A stretch of 64,000 bases of DNA from Bacteroidetes bacterium GWF2_35_48 (GTDB lineage Bacteria > Bacteroidota > Bacteroidia > Bacteroidales > GWF2-35-48), in contig MEOG01000005.1 in assembly GCA_001769125.1 (NCBI GenBank), forward strand, positions 29,547 through 93,546, written 5' to 3'. Each line of letters starts with the position of its first letter. The stretch's first letter is position 1. The notes below the pieces were generated by a model. That model saw only the letters and a program-made list of their open reading frames with translations, made no database searches and was not told where the DNA came from. The position numbers and the translations under genes were made by a program. Positions 55,782 to 63,234 of the stretch are shown in pieces.

Positions 55782-56336
55782 ATGACTCAGGAGTTAGAAA
55801 AACTACAAAAACAAATTGATGCATTAAATGCAAAAATTTCTGTTCTTGAAAATGCAAGAAAAGATCAGTTATCCATTGCAATTGTTTCAGGAGACATGGA
55901 CAAAGTCTTAGCTGCAATGATTATTTCATTAGCCGCTGCGGCAAGTGATACACAGGTAAAATTATTTTTCTCATTCTGGGCGCTGGCTGCTCTTCGCGAT
56001 CCTAATAAAAACCCCAAAGGAAAAGATTTTATTTCAAAAATGTTTGGGATGATGCTTCCTAAAAGCAAAAATCATTTGAATTTATCAAAAATGAACATGC
56101 TAGGCATGGGACCTATGATGATTAAACATCTTATGAAAAAGAAAAATGTAATGTCGCTTGACAAAATGTTTCAGGAAGCAGGCGAGTTGGGCATTGAAAT
56201 TACAATATGTGAAATGTCCATGGATTTGATGGGATTCAAAAAAGAAGAAATGATTGATTATCCGAATTTAAGATATGCTGGTGCCGGAACCTTTGTGAAT
56301 GAAGCAGGGGAAAGCAGTATGCAGTTGTTTATTTAG
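55782..56336 (+). CDS. DsrE2/DrsH-like sulfur-carrier family protein
   Basis: 184 residues. An N-terminal ~28-residue coiled coil (MTQELEKLQKQIDALNAKI) precedes a DsrE/DsrF/DrsH-like domain: LSIAIVSGDMDKVLAAMII, FFSFWALAALRD, and the Cys motif ITICEMSMDLMGFKKEEM (C143). Such proteins bind or relay persulfide, commonly beside TusA and Hdr-like genes in sulfur-oxidising organisms. The stop codon TAG overlaps the first bases of the family 1 element copy C, but the duplicated target bases mean the same stop existed before insertion. Confidence 0.88.
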   Translation: MTQELEKLQKQIDALNAKISVLENARKDQLSIAIVSGDMDKVLAAMIISLAAAASDTQVKLFFSFWALAALRDPNKNPKGKDFISKMFGMMLPKSKNHLNLSKMNMLGMGPMMIKHLMKKKNVMSLDKMFQEAGELGIEITICEMSMDLMGFKKEEMIDYPNLRYAGAGTFVNEAGESSMQLFI

Positions 56337-56478
56337 TGTTTGTCCATAATGTCCGATAGCTGCGTTACTCTTGCCCTTCAAATCAATCATGTACCCAAGT
56401 ACACTTCTGATTTTCAGGGCTTCGAAAGCCTTGCTCTCGAACATTCTGAACTAAACACTGACTTTATGGACGGACACT
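56335..56478. mobile_element. MITE-like structured element, family 1 copy C
   Basis: 144 bp flanked by ATTT duplications (56331-56334, 56479-56482). Ends AGTGTTTGTCCATAA and the complement of AGTGTCCGTCCATAA. Core 125 bp (56335-56459) with inner pairing arms GCCCTTCAAATC/GATTTTCAGGGC around ATGTAC...GTACACTTC. It separates the dsrE-like and tusA-like genes. The 85-codon frame across it is not considered a gene. The rest of this 303-bp gap is the repeat at 56489. Confidence 0.8.
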
Positions 56479-56488
56479 ATTTAGTGAA

Positions 56489-56590
56489 GGTTGCAAGTTG
56501 CAAGTTGCAGGTTACGAGAGTTAATCTTGACAGACGCTTATGTTGTTTTTTAACAACTTGCAACTTGCAACATCAAACAACTTGCAACAA
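56489..56590. repeat. Period-7 GTTGCAA inverted tandem repeat
   Basis: GGTTGCAAGTTGCAAGTTGC (left) and AACTTGCAACTTGCAAC (right) form a long stem around a ~40-nt loop, followed by another AACTTGCAAC. Same word family as 7208 and 36992. Confidence 0.75.
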
Positions 56591-56639
56591 TAATTAATCA
56601 AAGTACAAAACATATTTATAAATCTTAAAAACTAAAATT

Positions 56640-56891
56640 ATGACACCCGAAGAATTAAAAAATGTAGCAGTAGCAAAATCTGTTGATGCAAGAGGAACAG
56701 CTTGTCCCGGACCACTTCTTGAAGCAAAAAAAGCAATCGGAACTATCGGTTCAGGCGATGTTATGGAAATTCTTTCAGCAGACGAAGGAACGAAAGTAGA
56801 TATTCCAAAATGGTGCTCAAAACAGGGACATGAATATCTCGGAGCATTAGAAGAAAGTGGTTACTTCAAAGTATTCATGAAGAAAAAATAA
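56640..56891 (+). CDS. TusA-like sulfur carrier protein
   Basis: 83 residues. The SirA/TusA fold motif VDARGTACPGPLLEAKKAI includes the sulfur-accepting Cys (C22) in the CPxPLxxxK signature, and a second Cys lies in IPKWCSKQGHEYL (C59). TusA proteins carry persulfide sulfur to tRNA thiolation, molybdopterin or dissimilatory sulfur pathways. Clustering with DsrE2-like and Hdr-like genes points to the dissimilatory or redox role rather than tRNA modification (inference). Confidence 0.9.
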   Translation: MTPEELKNVAVAKSVDARGTACPGPLLEAKKAIGTIGSGDVMEILSADEGTKVDIPKWCSKQGHEYLGALEESGYFKVFMKKK

Positions 56892-56900
56892 GATACTGTC

Positions 56901-57314
56901 ATGTCAGCAAACAAAAAAACTGCAAAAATCCTTGTTTTTTCAACGGAAAAAATTTCAGACCCTGCTATTGATATGGCAGGGCTCCTGAAAATGCATTATC
57001 CTCCTACAGCTTACACCATAAGCGTACCCTGTTCAAGCGGAATTAAACCACGCTGGATTATGTATGCTCTGGAAAAAGGTTTTGATGGCGTTTTTATTGC
57101 CGCTGATGGCAGCGACTGTACTTACGGCGAATCATGCACGGAGAAAACAGGTCATATCGTAGACCAAACGCACGAGCTGATGAAGCAAAAAGGGCTTGAT
57201 CCCGCACGATTGAGAATGGCTGCATTATGCTCTGTTTGCAGCGAATCATTTGTTAAACAAATGAAAACTTTTAACGAATATTTATACTCAAACTTGACAG
57301 GTTTACAACAGTAA
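56901..57314 (+). CDS. MvhD-like hydrogenase iron-sulfur subunit
   Basis: 137 residues, the size of stand-alone MvhD, the small [2Fe-2S] protein that passes electrons to HdrA. Five cysteines (C44 in SVPCSSGIKP, C73 and C79 in GSDCTYGESC, C110 and C113 in ALCSVCSES) match the number conserved in the family. In Desulfovibrio QmoB this domain is fused to an HdrA-like protein; here it is separate. Spacing of 9 nt from tusA indicates co-transcription. Confidence 0.88.
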   Translation: MSANKKTAKILVFSTEKISDPAIDMAGLLKMHYPPTAYTISVPCSSGIKPRWIMYALEKGFDGVFIAADGSDCTYGESCTEKTGHIVDQTHELMKQKGLDPARLRMAALCSVCSESFVKQMKTFNEYLYSNLTGLQQ

Positions 57315-57337
57315 AGCTGTTTAGTTTGAGTTATATT

Positions 57338-57397
57338 GAGCGGTCAGGTTTAACAAAAAATTTTGATTGATACCAAAGAAATAACCTGACTAGTCGA
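57338..57397. repeat. GAGCG...AGTCGA motif interrupted by an inverted-repeat insert
   Basis: GAGCG (57338-57342) and AGTCGA (57392-57397) are the two halves of the hairpin-loop word seen intact at 13088 and 37035. Between them lies a ~49-nt segment bounded by GTCAGGTT and AACCTGAC. It sits in the leader of the first hdrA-like gene. Confidence 0.4.
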
Positions 57398-57428
57398 AGT
57401 ATACTTTCTAAATCCTAAAAAAAATAAT

Positions 57429-58724
57429 ATGTCTGATAAAATGGCTTTCGATGCTTTAGTAATCGGCGGAGGTATTGCTGGAGGCGAGTCTGCTCTGAAC
57501 CTTGCAAACAATGGATATAAAGTACTCATTGTTGAAAAAGAATTGTCAATCGGTGGGAAAATGATTTTGCTCAGCAAAGTTTTTCCCACGCTTGATTGTG
57601 CGGCATGTATTACCACTCCAAAAATTTCAGAAATTGCCCGGCATCCGTTGATTACGATATACAATGGATCTGAAGTTTTGCATGTAAATAAAATTGCCGA
57701 AAATAATTTCAAAGCAAAAATCAGAAAAAATCCAAGATACGTTATTCAGGAAGATTGCACAGGTTGTCAGCTTTGCGAACAAGCATGCCCGGTTAATGTT
57801 CCCGATCAGTATCAATTCAATTTAGTGGGAAGAAAAGCAGCCTTTATTCCTTTCAATATTGCGAGTCCCCGCGTTGCAGCAATAGACATTGAAAACTGTA
57901 CGCTTTGCGGAGCTTGTGAAAGAGCATGCCCGACTAAATGTATTGATTTTTCACAGGTACCAGAAGAATTTGAAATTTCAATAAAAACAGTAATTATTGC
58001 AACAGGTTTTGACTTGTTTGATCCGCTGAAAATTCCACGCTATTCTTATGAAAAATCATATAATGTAATTACCTCCATGCAAATGGAACGGCTTCTTGCT
58101 CCTACGCGCCCCTTCCATACAATTCTGAGACCCGGCGATGGAAAAATGCCAGATAAAATTGCTTATGTGCTTTGCACCGGTTCAAGAGACACAAGTGTAG
58201 GCAACCCTATTTGTTCACAAATCTGCTGTATGTATTCCATAAAACAGGCGCAATTACTCATGGGCGCTTTGCCAATGGCAGACATCACGATTTATTACAT
58301 CAACATTCGCTCTTTTGGTAAGGGCTTTGAAGAATTTTACGAACAGGCAAAAGGAATGGGAGTAACTTTTGTAAAAGGAAAAATTGGAAAAATTACAGAA
58401 ATCGAAAAAGGCAACCTCCAGCTCCGTTATGAAGATATCAACGAAGGCGTGGTAAAAGAAGCAGAACATGATATGGTGGTTTTATCTGTTGGTGTTTTAC
58501 CAAACCAGGGTGTTTCAAAAATGTTTACCGAACAGGAACTGAAAACAGATCCATACAATTTTGTTTACCAGCCCGATCTTTTAATCAGCCCTTCAAAAAC
58601 CAGTATTGATGGTGTATTCGTATCAGGAACTGCTTCCGGTCCAATGGATATTCCCGATTCAATTTTATCAGCAGGTGCAGCTTCAACTGAAGCTATTAGC
58701 TATTTAAATAGTGTTTGTCCATAA
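57429..58724 (+). CDS. HdrA/QmoA-like FAD and iron-sulfur protein
   Basis: 431 residues, the length of QmoA. FAD Rossmann motif ALVIGGGIAGGESALNLANNG, the HdrA-type Cys segment LDCAACITTPK (C57, C60), and two classic 4Fe-4S motifs: CTGCQLCEQACP (C110, 113, 116, 120) and CTLCGACERACP (C157, 160, 163, 167). Later FAD-contact motifs include YVLCTGSRDTSVGNPICSQICCMYS and GVFVSGTASGPMDIPDSILSAGAAS. Predicted to split or relay electrons between flavin and quinone-side subunits. The last codons (SVCP and stop) are supplied by element copy D, so the original C-terminus has been altered by four residues or so. Confidence 0.9.
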   Translation: MSDKMAFDALVIGGGIAGGESALNLANNGYKVLIVEKELSIGGKMILLSKVFPTLDCAACITTPKISEIARHPLITIYNGSEVLHVNKIAENNFKAKIRKNPRYVIQEDCTGCQLCEQACPVNVPDQYQFNLVGRKAAFIPFNIASPRVAAIDIENCTLCGACERACPTKCIDFSQVPEEFEISIKTVIIATGFDLFDPLKIPRYSYEKSYNVITSMQMERLLAPTRPFHTILRPGDGKMPDKIAYVLCTGSRDTSVGNPICSQICCMYSIKQAQLLMGALPMADITIYYINIRSFGKGFEEFYEQAKGMGVTFVKGKIGKITEIEKGNLQLRYEDINEGVVKEAEHDMVVLSVGVLPNQGVSKMFTEQELKTDPYNFVYQPDLLISPSKTSIDGVFVSGTASGPMDIPDSILSAGAASTEAISYLNSVCP

Positions 58725-58834
58725 TGTCCGATAGCTTCGTTACTCTTGAATTGAAAACAGTCGCTTACCAAAGTAAACTCCTTGATTTTCAATTCTGCGA
58801 AAGCCTCGCTCTCGAACATTCTGAATCAAACACT
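58710..58834. mobile_element. MITE-like structured element, family 1 copy D (short form)
   Basis: 125 bp, exactly the core length of the other copies and without the extra terminal extension. Left end AGTGTTTGTCCATAATGTCC is identical to copy C. Inner arms GAATTGAAAAC / GATTTTCAATTC pair around GCTTAC...GTAAACTCC. Flanks AAAT (58706-58709) and GAAT (58835-58838) differ at one base. It overlaps the 3' end of the first hdrA-like gene. Confidence 0.75.
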
Positions 58835-58875
58835 GAATTATAGTCGTTGCGGCGACAGACTCTAAAAAATATATA

Positions 58876-60801
58876 ATGAAAACAAAAATTGGCGTCTACA
58901 TTTGTCATTGTGGCGGAAATATTTCCGACTACGTTGATGTTGAAAAAGTAAAACAGGCTATTGAAAAAGAAGAAGGTGTTTCACTTTCCAAAACAACGAT
59001 ATTTGCCTGTGCCGATTCCAACCAGAAAGAAATGGTGGAAGACATTAAAAACAATAATCTTGAAGGCGTTGTTGTTGCTTCATGCTCCCCAAAGCTTCAT
59101 CAGATAACCTTCAGGGCTGTAACAGAACGCGCAGGTTTAAACAAGTACAACTACGTACATGCAAATATCCGTGAACAGGCTTCGTGGGCGCATTCTGATA
59201 AAAAAACAGAAGCAACTGAAAAAGCCATACAAATAGTAAAAGCGGCTGTAGCAAAAGCCCGCCTGGCAACATCGCTCAACCCTATTAAAATTGAATCTAA
59301 AAAATCAGTTGCTGTTATTGGAGCAGGTGTGGCAGGCTTAAAATCTGCACTCGAACTTGCTAATATGGGTGTGAACGTGCACCTCATAGAACGTGATTTT
59401 TTTATCGGTGGCAGAGTGGCGCAATGGGATAATTTATGCACAAGCAACGACAAAGGAAAAGATATTATCTCCCGCCTATATAAAGAAATTTCATCGAAAA
59501 AAAACATCCAGCTTTATACAGGAGCAGAGGTCATATCATACAGTGGAAGCATCGGAGATTTTCATCTGAAACTGAAAATTCAACCCCGTTTTATTCACAA
59601 TAATTCAAACACAGAAAAACTTCAAAAAGCAATTGATGCCTGTCCTGTAGAAGTTCCGGATGCATTTAATTTCAATATCACAAAAAGAAAAGCTATTTAC
59701 AAAAATTTCCCGGGCGAGTTTCCTGAATTACCTGTAATAGACATTGTGAGCTGCACGAAATGCGGTGTTTGTGAAAAAATATGCGATCAGATTGATTTTT
59801 CGCAGAAAGAAGAAATTATTGACATCAATATTGGCTCTGTCCTTATGGCCACAGGCTTTGACCCATACATGCCTGCTGAAGCAGAATTCGGATATCAGCA
59901 ATCGGATAATGTAATTACCTTACCTCAATTTCAACGCCTGATTGCAAATTCAAATAACAAATTAAGCTACCTGAACAAAGAAATAAAAAATATAGCTTTT
60001 ATTTATTGCGTGGGAAGCAGACAGGTTGAGGGCGAAAACAAATATTGCTCGCGTTATTGCTGCACAACTACTATTCATGCGGCAATTGAGGCAAAAAAGA
60101 AATTTCCGGAAATCAATAATTTTCATTTTACACGTGGAATACGTACTTATGGAAAACAAGAAATTTTATACAGAGAATCGTTGCTGAACGGCGATGTTTA
60201 TCTTCAATCCTACGAAGACGACCCTGCACAGGTTTTAATAGAAAATGGCAAAACTATTGTTCGTATAAATGATATTCTGACAAAAAAGAAAGAGGTTGAT
60301 ATTGATGCAGACCTCGTGGTGCTTGTAACCGGAATGACACCGCGTGAAGATAATTCTATCGGGTCGCTGTTCAAACTCCCGAAAGGAAGAGATAAATTTT
60401 TCAATGAAATACACATGAAGCTCCGGCCTGTAGAAACAGTTATAGACGGAATTACTATTGCCGGAGCATGCCAGGGTCCGAAAAATGTGATGGAATCTAT
60501 TAATTCAGGACTTTCTGCGGCAGTAAAATCTTATTCTTATGTAAGCAAAGGAGAACTTGAACTGGAACCAATTATTGCAGTAATAAATAAAGATGCATGT
60601 ATCTGGTGCGGAAAATGCGCTGCAGTATGTCCTTTTGGCGCAATTAAAATGGAAAACGATGGGAAAAAAGATTTTGCTATAATGAATAATTCTGTTTGCA
60701 AAGGTTGCGGAATGTGCCTCCCTGTTTGCCCTACAGATGCAATTGAGCTTATCGCATATTCAAATAAAGAAATCGAAAGCATGATTGATGCTTTGTTGTA
60801 A
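58876..60801 (+). CDS. HdrA/QmoB-like flavin and iron-sulfur protein
   Basis: 641 residues. N-terminal HdrA domain (KIGVYICHCGGNISDYVDVEKV; ACADSNQKEMVEDI), FAD motif VAVIGAGVAGLKSALELANMG, HdrA Cys C188, one internal 4Fe-4S set at C293, C296, C299, C303, and a C-terminal two-cluster ferredoxin domain (C575/578/581/585 and C608/611/614/618). The other internal cluster expected near 246-257 has kept only one Cys-Pro (DACPVEVPDAF): its CxxCxxC is gone. Together with the separate MvhD-like protein it corresponds to QmoB. Not the simple methanogen enzyme, since no HdrB is present. Confidence 0.9.
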   Translation: MKTKIGVYICHCGGNISDYVDVEKVKQAIEKEEGVSLSKTTIFACADSNQKEMVEDIKNNNLEGVVVASCSPKLHQITFRAVTERAGLNKYNYVHANIREQASWAHSDKKTEATEKAIQIVKAAVAKARLATSLNPIKIESKKSVAVIGAGVAGLKSALELANMGVNVHLIERDFFIGGRVAQWDNLCTSNDKGKDIISRLYKEISSKKNIQLYTGAEVISYSGSIGDFHLKLKIQPRFIHNNSNTEKLQKAIDACPVEVPDAFNFNITKRKAIYKNFPGEFPELPVIDIVSCTKCGVCEKICDQIDFSQKEEIIDINIGSVLMATGFDPYMPAEAEFGYQQSDNVITLPQFQRLIANSNNKLSYLNKEIKNIAFIYCVGSRQVEGENKYCSRYCCTTTIHAAIEAKKKFPEINNFHFTRGIRTYGKQEILYRESLLNGDVYLQSYEDDPAQVLIENGKTIVRINDILTKKKEVDIDADLVVLVTGMTPREDNSIGSLFKLPKGRDKFFNEIHMKLRPVETVIDGITIAGACQGPKNVMESINSGLSAAVKSYSYVSKGELELEPIIAVINKDACIWCGKCAAVCPFGAIKMENDGKKDFAIMNNSVCKGCGMCLPVCPTDAIELIAYSNKEIESMIDALL

Positions 60802-60827
60802 AATATAACCTGACAGAAAAAACTATC

Positions 60828-61106
60828 ATGGAAACAGAAAAGGGAAAAACTGTAAAAATAATGAAAGAGAAACGACAAGTTTCTCCTCAGGTAACAGAAA
60901 ATCTGAAGCAATATACAAGGATTAAAAAAAATATACTTGAGGCTTTAAAAGATGAAGAACTTACCGTAAATCAGCTTACAGAAAAATTGAATCTTCCAAA
61001 AGCAGAAACGCTGTACTACCTTATGTCTCTTATAAAATATGGGTTTGTGCAAGTTGGAAGTGTAGATGATATGGATGAATATTTTACCTATAAAATTAAA
61101 AAATAA
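60828..61106 (+). CDS. Small winged-helix-like protein of the Hdr cluster
   Basis: 92 residues, basic. The middle (NILEALKDEELTVNQLTEKLNLPKAETLYYLMSLIKYGFVQVGSVDDMDEYFTYKI) reads as an ArsR/MarR-like winged helix: a recognition-helix region followed by a beta-wing. It has no Cys, so it is not a redox sensor by itself. It overlaps the next start by one base (TAATG), showing translational coupling to the membrane subunit. It could be a DNA-binding regulator or a non-DNA-binding adaptor of the complex. Confidence 0.7.
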   Translation: METEKGKTVKIMKEKRQVSPQVTENLKQYTRIKKNILEALKDEELTVNQLTEKLNLPKAETLYYLMSLIKYGFVQVGSVDDMDEYFTYKIKK

Positions 61107-62167
61107 TGTCAAGGATAAATACGAAATTCGGAACGGATTTAAAAAAATTTGGCACTGTTGATTTTCAGGCTTGCTATAATTGCGGAAACTGTACTGCTGT
61201 TTGTTCATTGTCTACAGAAGAACATTCTTTTCCCCGTGAAATGGTACGCTACAGTGCGCTTGGGATGCAGGACGAAATCAAAGCATCTTTGAAACCGTGG
61301 CTCTGCTATTACTGCGGAGAATGTACAGAACATTGCCCGCAAACAGCAAATCCCGGAGAACTGATGATGTCTCTCAGAAGATGGCTTACGGCAAAATACG
61401 ATTGGACAGGTTTATCCGGCTTACTTTATAAATCTTTTGCTTTAACATTTATAGCAATGCTGTTAATTGCTGTAGGCGTGATTGCTTTTGCGTTTAAAGA
61501 AAATTTCAATCAGGAAACAATCATGCACTTTGGTCATTATTTTGAAATGTTTGCTGTTGGTGCTGTTTTCGCACTGATACTTACTCCGAACTTAATCAGA
61601 ATGTGGTGGTATGTTATTGTAAAACCAAAGGTAAAAGCAGATTTCAAAATATATTTAAACAGTGCGAAAGAATTATTTATTCACATGTTTACTCAAAAAC
61701 GCGCGTTGGGTTGCGACGACAATCAGGTAAGATGGTTCGAGCACATGATTCTTGTATTTGGGTACATTGCATTACTTTTCACAACTGTTTTTCTCGATTG
61801 GTTTTCTGCAACAAATAAATTCATCATAGTTCTGGGCTATGTTGAAAGCATCGTTATTTTTATTGTAACTTTTCATTTTATGCTTGGCAGAATCCAAAAG
61901 AAAAAAGAAGTGGCTAAATTTTCTCAGCCCTCAGACTGGTTGTTCGTAATCTGGCTTTTCTTAATGGGATTCTCTGCCTTTTTTGTGCGCCTTTTTATTG
62001 ACATGGGTCTTATTGAAAATCATTTTTGGATTTACTTATTCCATATAATTGTTCTGGTTCAGTGGGCCGCGATAATTGTTCCCTTTGGCAAATGGTCCCA
62101 TTTCCTTTACCGCTCTTTCGCCATGTATTTTGAAAATATTATTGCAAGTGCCGGGAAAAAGAACTGA
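61106..62167 (+). CDS. QmoC-like HdrC/HdrE fusion, membrane quinone-facing subunit
   Basis: 353 residues. An N-terminal HdrC-like ferredoxin domain has two 4Fe-4S motifs (C23/26/29/33 and C67/70/73/77, the second followed by P), then about six transmembrane helices (for example LTFIAMLLIAVGVIAFAF, MILVFGYIALLFTTVFLDWF, IVIFIVTFHFML, IYLFHIIVLVQWAAIIVPFGKW) with several His that could bind heme b. This fusion is the arrangement of QmoC, which exchanges electrons with the quinone pool. Last gene of the cluster. Confidence 0.9.
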   Translation: MSRINTKFGTDLKKFGTVDFQACYNCGNCTAVCSLSTEEHSFPREMVRYSALGMQDEIKASLKPWLCYYCGECTEHCPQTANPGELMMSLRRWLTAKYDWTGLSGLLYKSFALTFIAMLLIAVGVIAFAFKENFNQETIMHFGHYFEMFAVGAVFALILTPNLIRMWWYVIVKPKVKADFKIYLNSAKELFIHMFTQKRALGCDDNQVRWFEHMILVFGYIALLFTTVFLDWFSATNKFIIVLGYVESIVIFIVTFHFMLGRIQKKKEVAKFSQPSDWLFVIWLFLMGFSAFFVRLFIDMGLIENHFWIYLFHIIVLVQWAAIIVPFGKWSHFLYRSFAMYFENIIASAGKKN

Positions 62168-62297
62168 ATTCTAACAGTTCCTGCGTTGTCGCTGTTTTTT
62201 TTACCTTAGACCTATTGAGCATATCCGCATTAACGGATTAGCGTTATCATAAAAGCGAAATTGTGCTGCGCAGCGTTATTATGGGCTGGTTTATTTT

Positions 62298-62541
62298 AGG
62301 GTCTGCTGAAAATCACAAAACCATTGTATTACTAAATGATTCCGATATTTTTTAGTAAAACAAGTACACGATAAAAAAAGGTTATATTAAAAATCCGTGC
62401 ATCTGTTTTTTAAGTTTATATTTTTGTTTTGTTAGCCTGTCGCATACCATCTTCTTCGTTGCCTGCGACTCGAAGTATGATTATACATCTTCGTCTTGTC
62501 GTCTCGAATCTGGCACACGACAGACTTTTTCAGCAGACCCT
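62298..62541. mobile_element. MITE-like element, family 3
   Basis: About 244 bp with 15-16-bp terminal inverted repeats, AGGGTCTGCTGAAAA and its complement, flanked on both sides by ATTTT. Inside, CTGTCG...CGACAG (about 62439-62524) encloses a structured segment with an apex GTATGATTATAC that recalls the apex of family 1. The stop codon of the caspase-like gene (TAG on the reverse strand, 62540-62542) overlaps its right end. It explains most of the 62168-62539 gap. Confidence 0.65.
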
Positions 62542-63133
62542 ATTTTAATTTGAAATCCATCCAAATATTTTGCAAATCAGGACTTATAATTGTTTCTGAA
62601 TTTTGTTCTTTACTATTAACTAAAATAGATTCAAGACTTACATTTTCTTTCACATATTTTGCTAACTCATAATATGAAATCTCTCCTTTTGTTTCTTGAA
62701 GTCTTTTAAGTAAAAAATATGTAAACATTCCATGCTGTTTATCTTTATATGACAAAGAAGATTGATCTCCACTACTTGAAGTAAAAATTATTAAATTACC
62801 TTTTAATAATTCTTCTTTTGGTTTGATTTTTACACCTCTAGAAGTTAGTAATCCAACATTTCTTGCTCCTCCTGTAAAACATGCATCAAGAAAAACAGTA
62901 ACTCTTTTACAAGGGAATTCTGTTAATTTCAAATAAATATCTTTTAGTTTTAATGCTGAATTAAGACTGGAGCCACTTACGTCAACAGGGATTATATATG
63001 ACTCTTTAGTAACTTCATCTGGTAATCCATGCCCTGCATAATAAAAGTAAATAAAAGCTTTACCTTCTGTATTTTTTGTTATAAGATTCAATTTTGTTAT
63101 ACCCTGATTTATTTGACCAGATGTTCCGTCCAA
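62540..63133 (-). CDS. Caspase-domain fragment (3' part of the frameshifted gene)
   Basis: The open frame carries the catalytic dyad regions of C14 peptidases: YYAGHGLPDE (His) and VFLDACFTGGAR (Cys). The reading frame really continues upstream to about 63250, so the ATG at 63133 is only the first Met within the domain, not a likely start. Ends KLK-stop, with the stop formed by element family 3. Confidence 0.7.
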   Translation of the reverse strand: MDGTSGQINQGITKLNLITKNTEGKAFIYFYYAGHGLPDEVTKESYIIPVDVSGSSLNSALKLKDIYLKLTEFPCKRVTVFLDACFTGGARNVGLLTSRGVKIKPKEELLKGNLIIFTSSSGDQSSLSYKDKQHGMFTYFLLKRLQETKGEISYYELAKYVKENVSLESILVNSKEQNSETIISPDLQNIWMDFKLK

Positions 63134-63234
63134 TATAAATATTATATTTTTTTCAGGAATACCAAGGGTTTTAATAGCATATTCTTTAAATGCACTTGCA
63201 TCATTTCTTGCAAAGTCAACATTAACCTCACTTT

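Noticed and set aside
56340..56597. 85-codon open frame between the dsrE-like and tusA-like genes
   Set aside because: It consists of element copy C and the GTTGCAA repeat array translated; no independent coding evidence.
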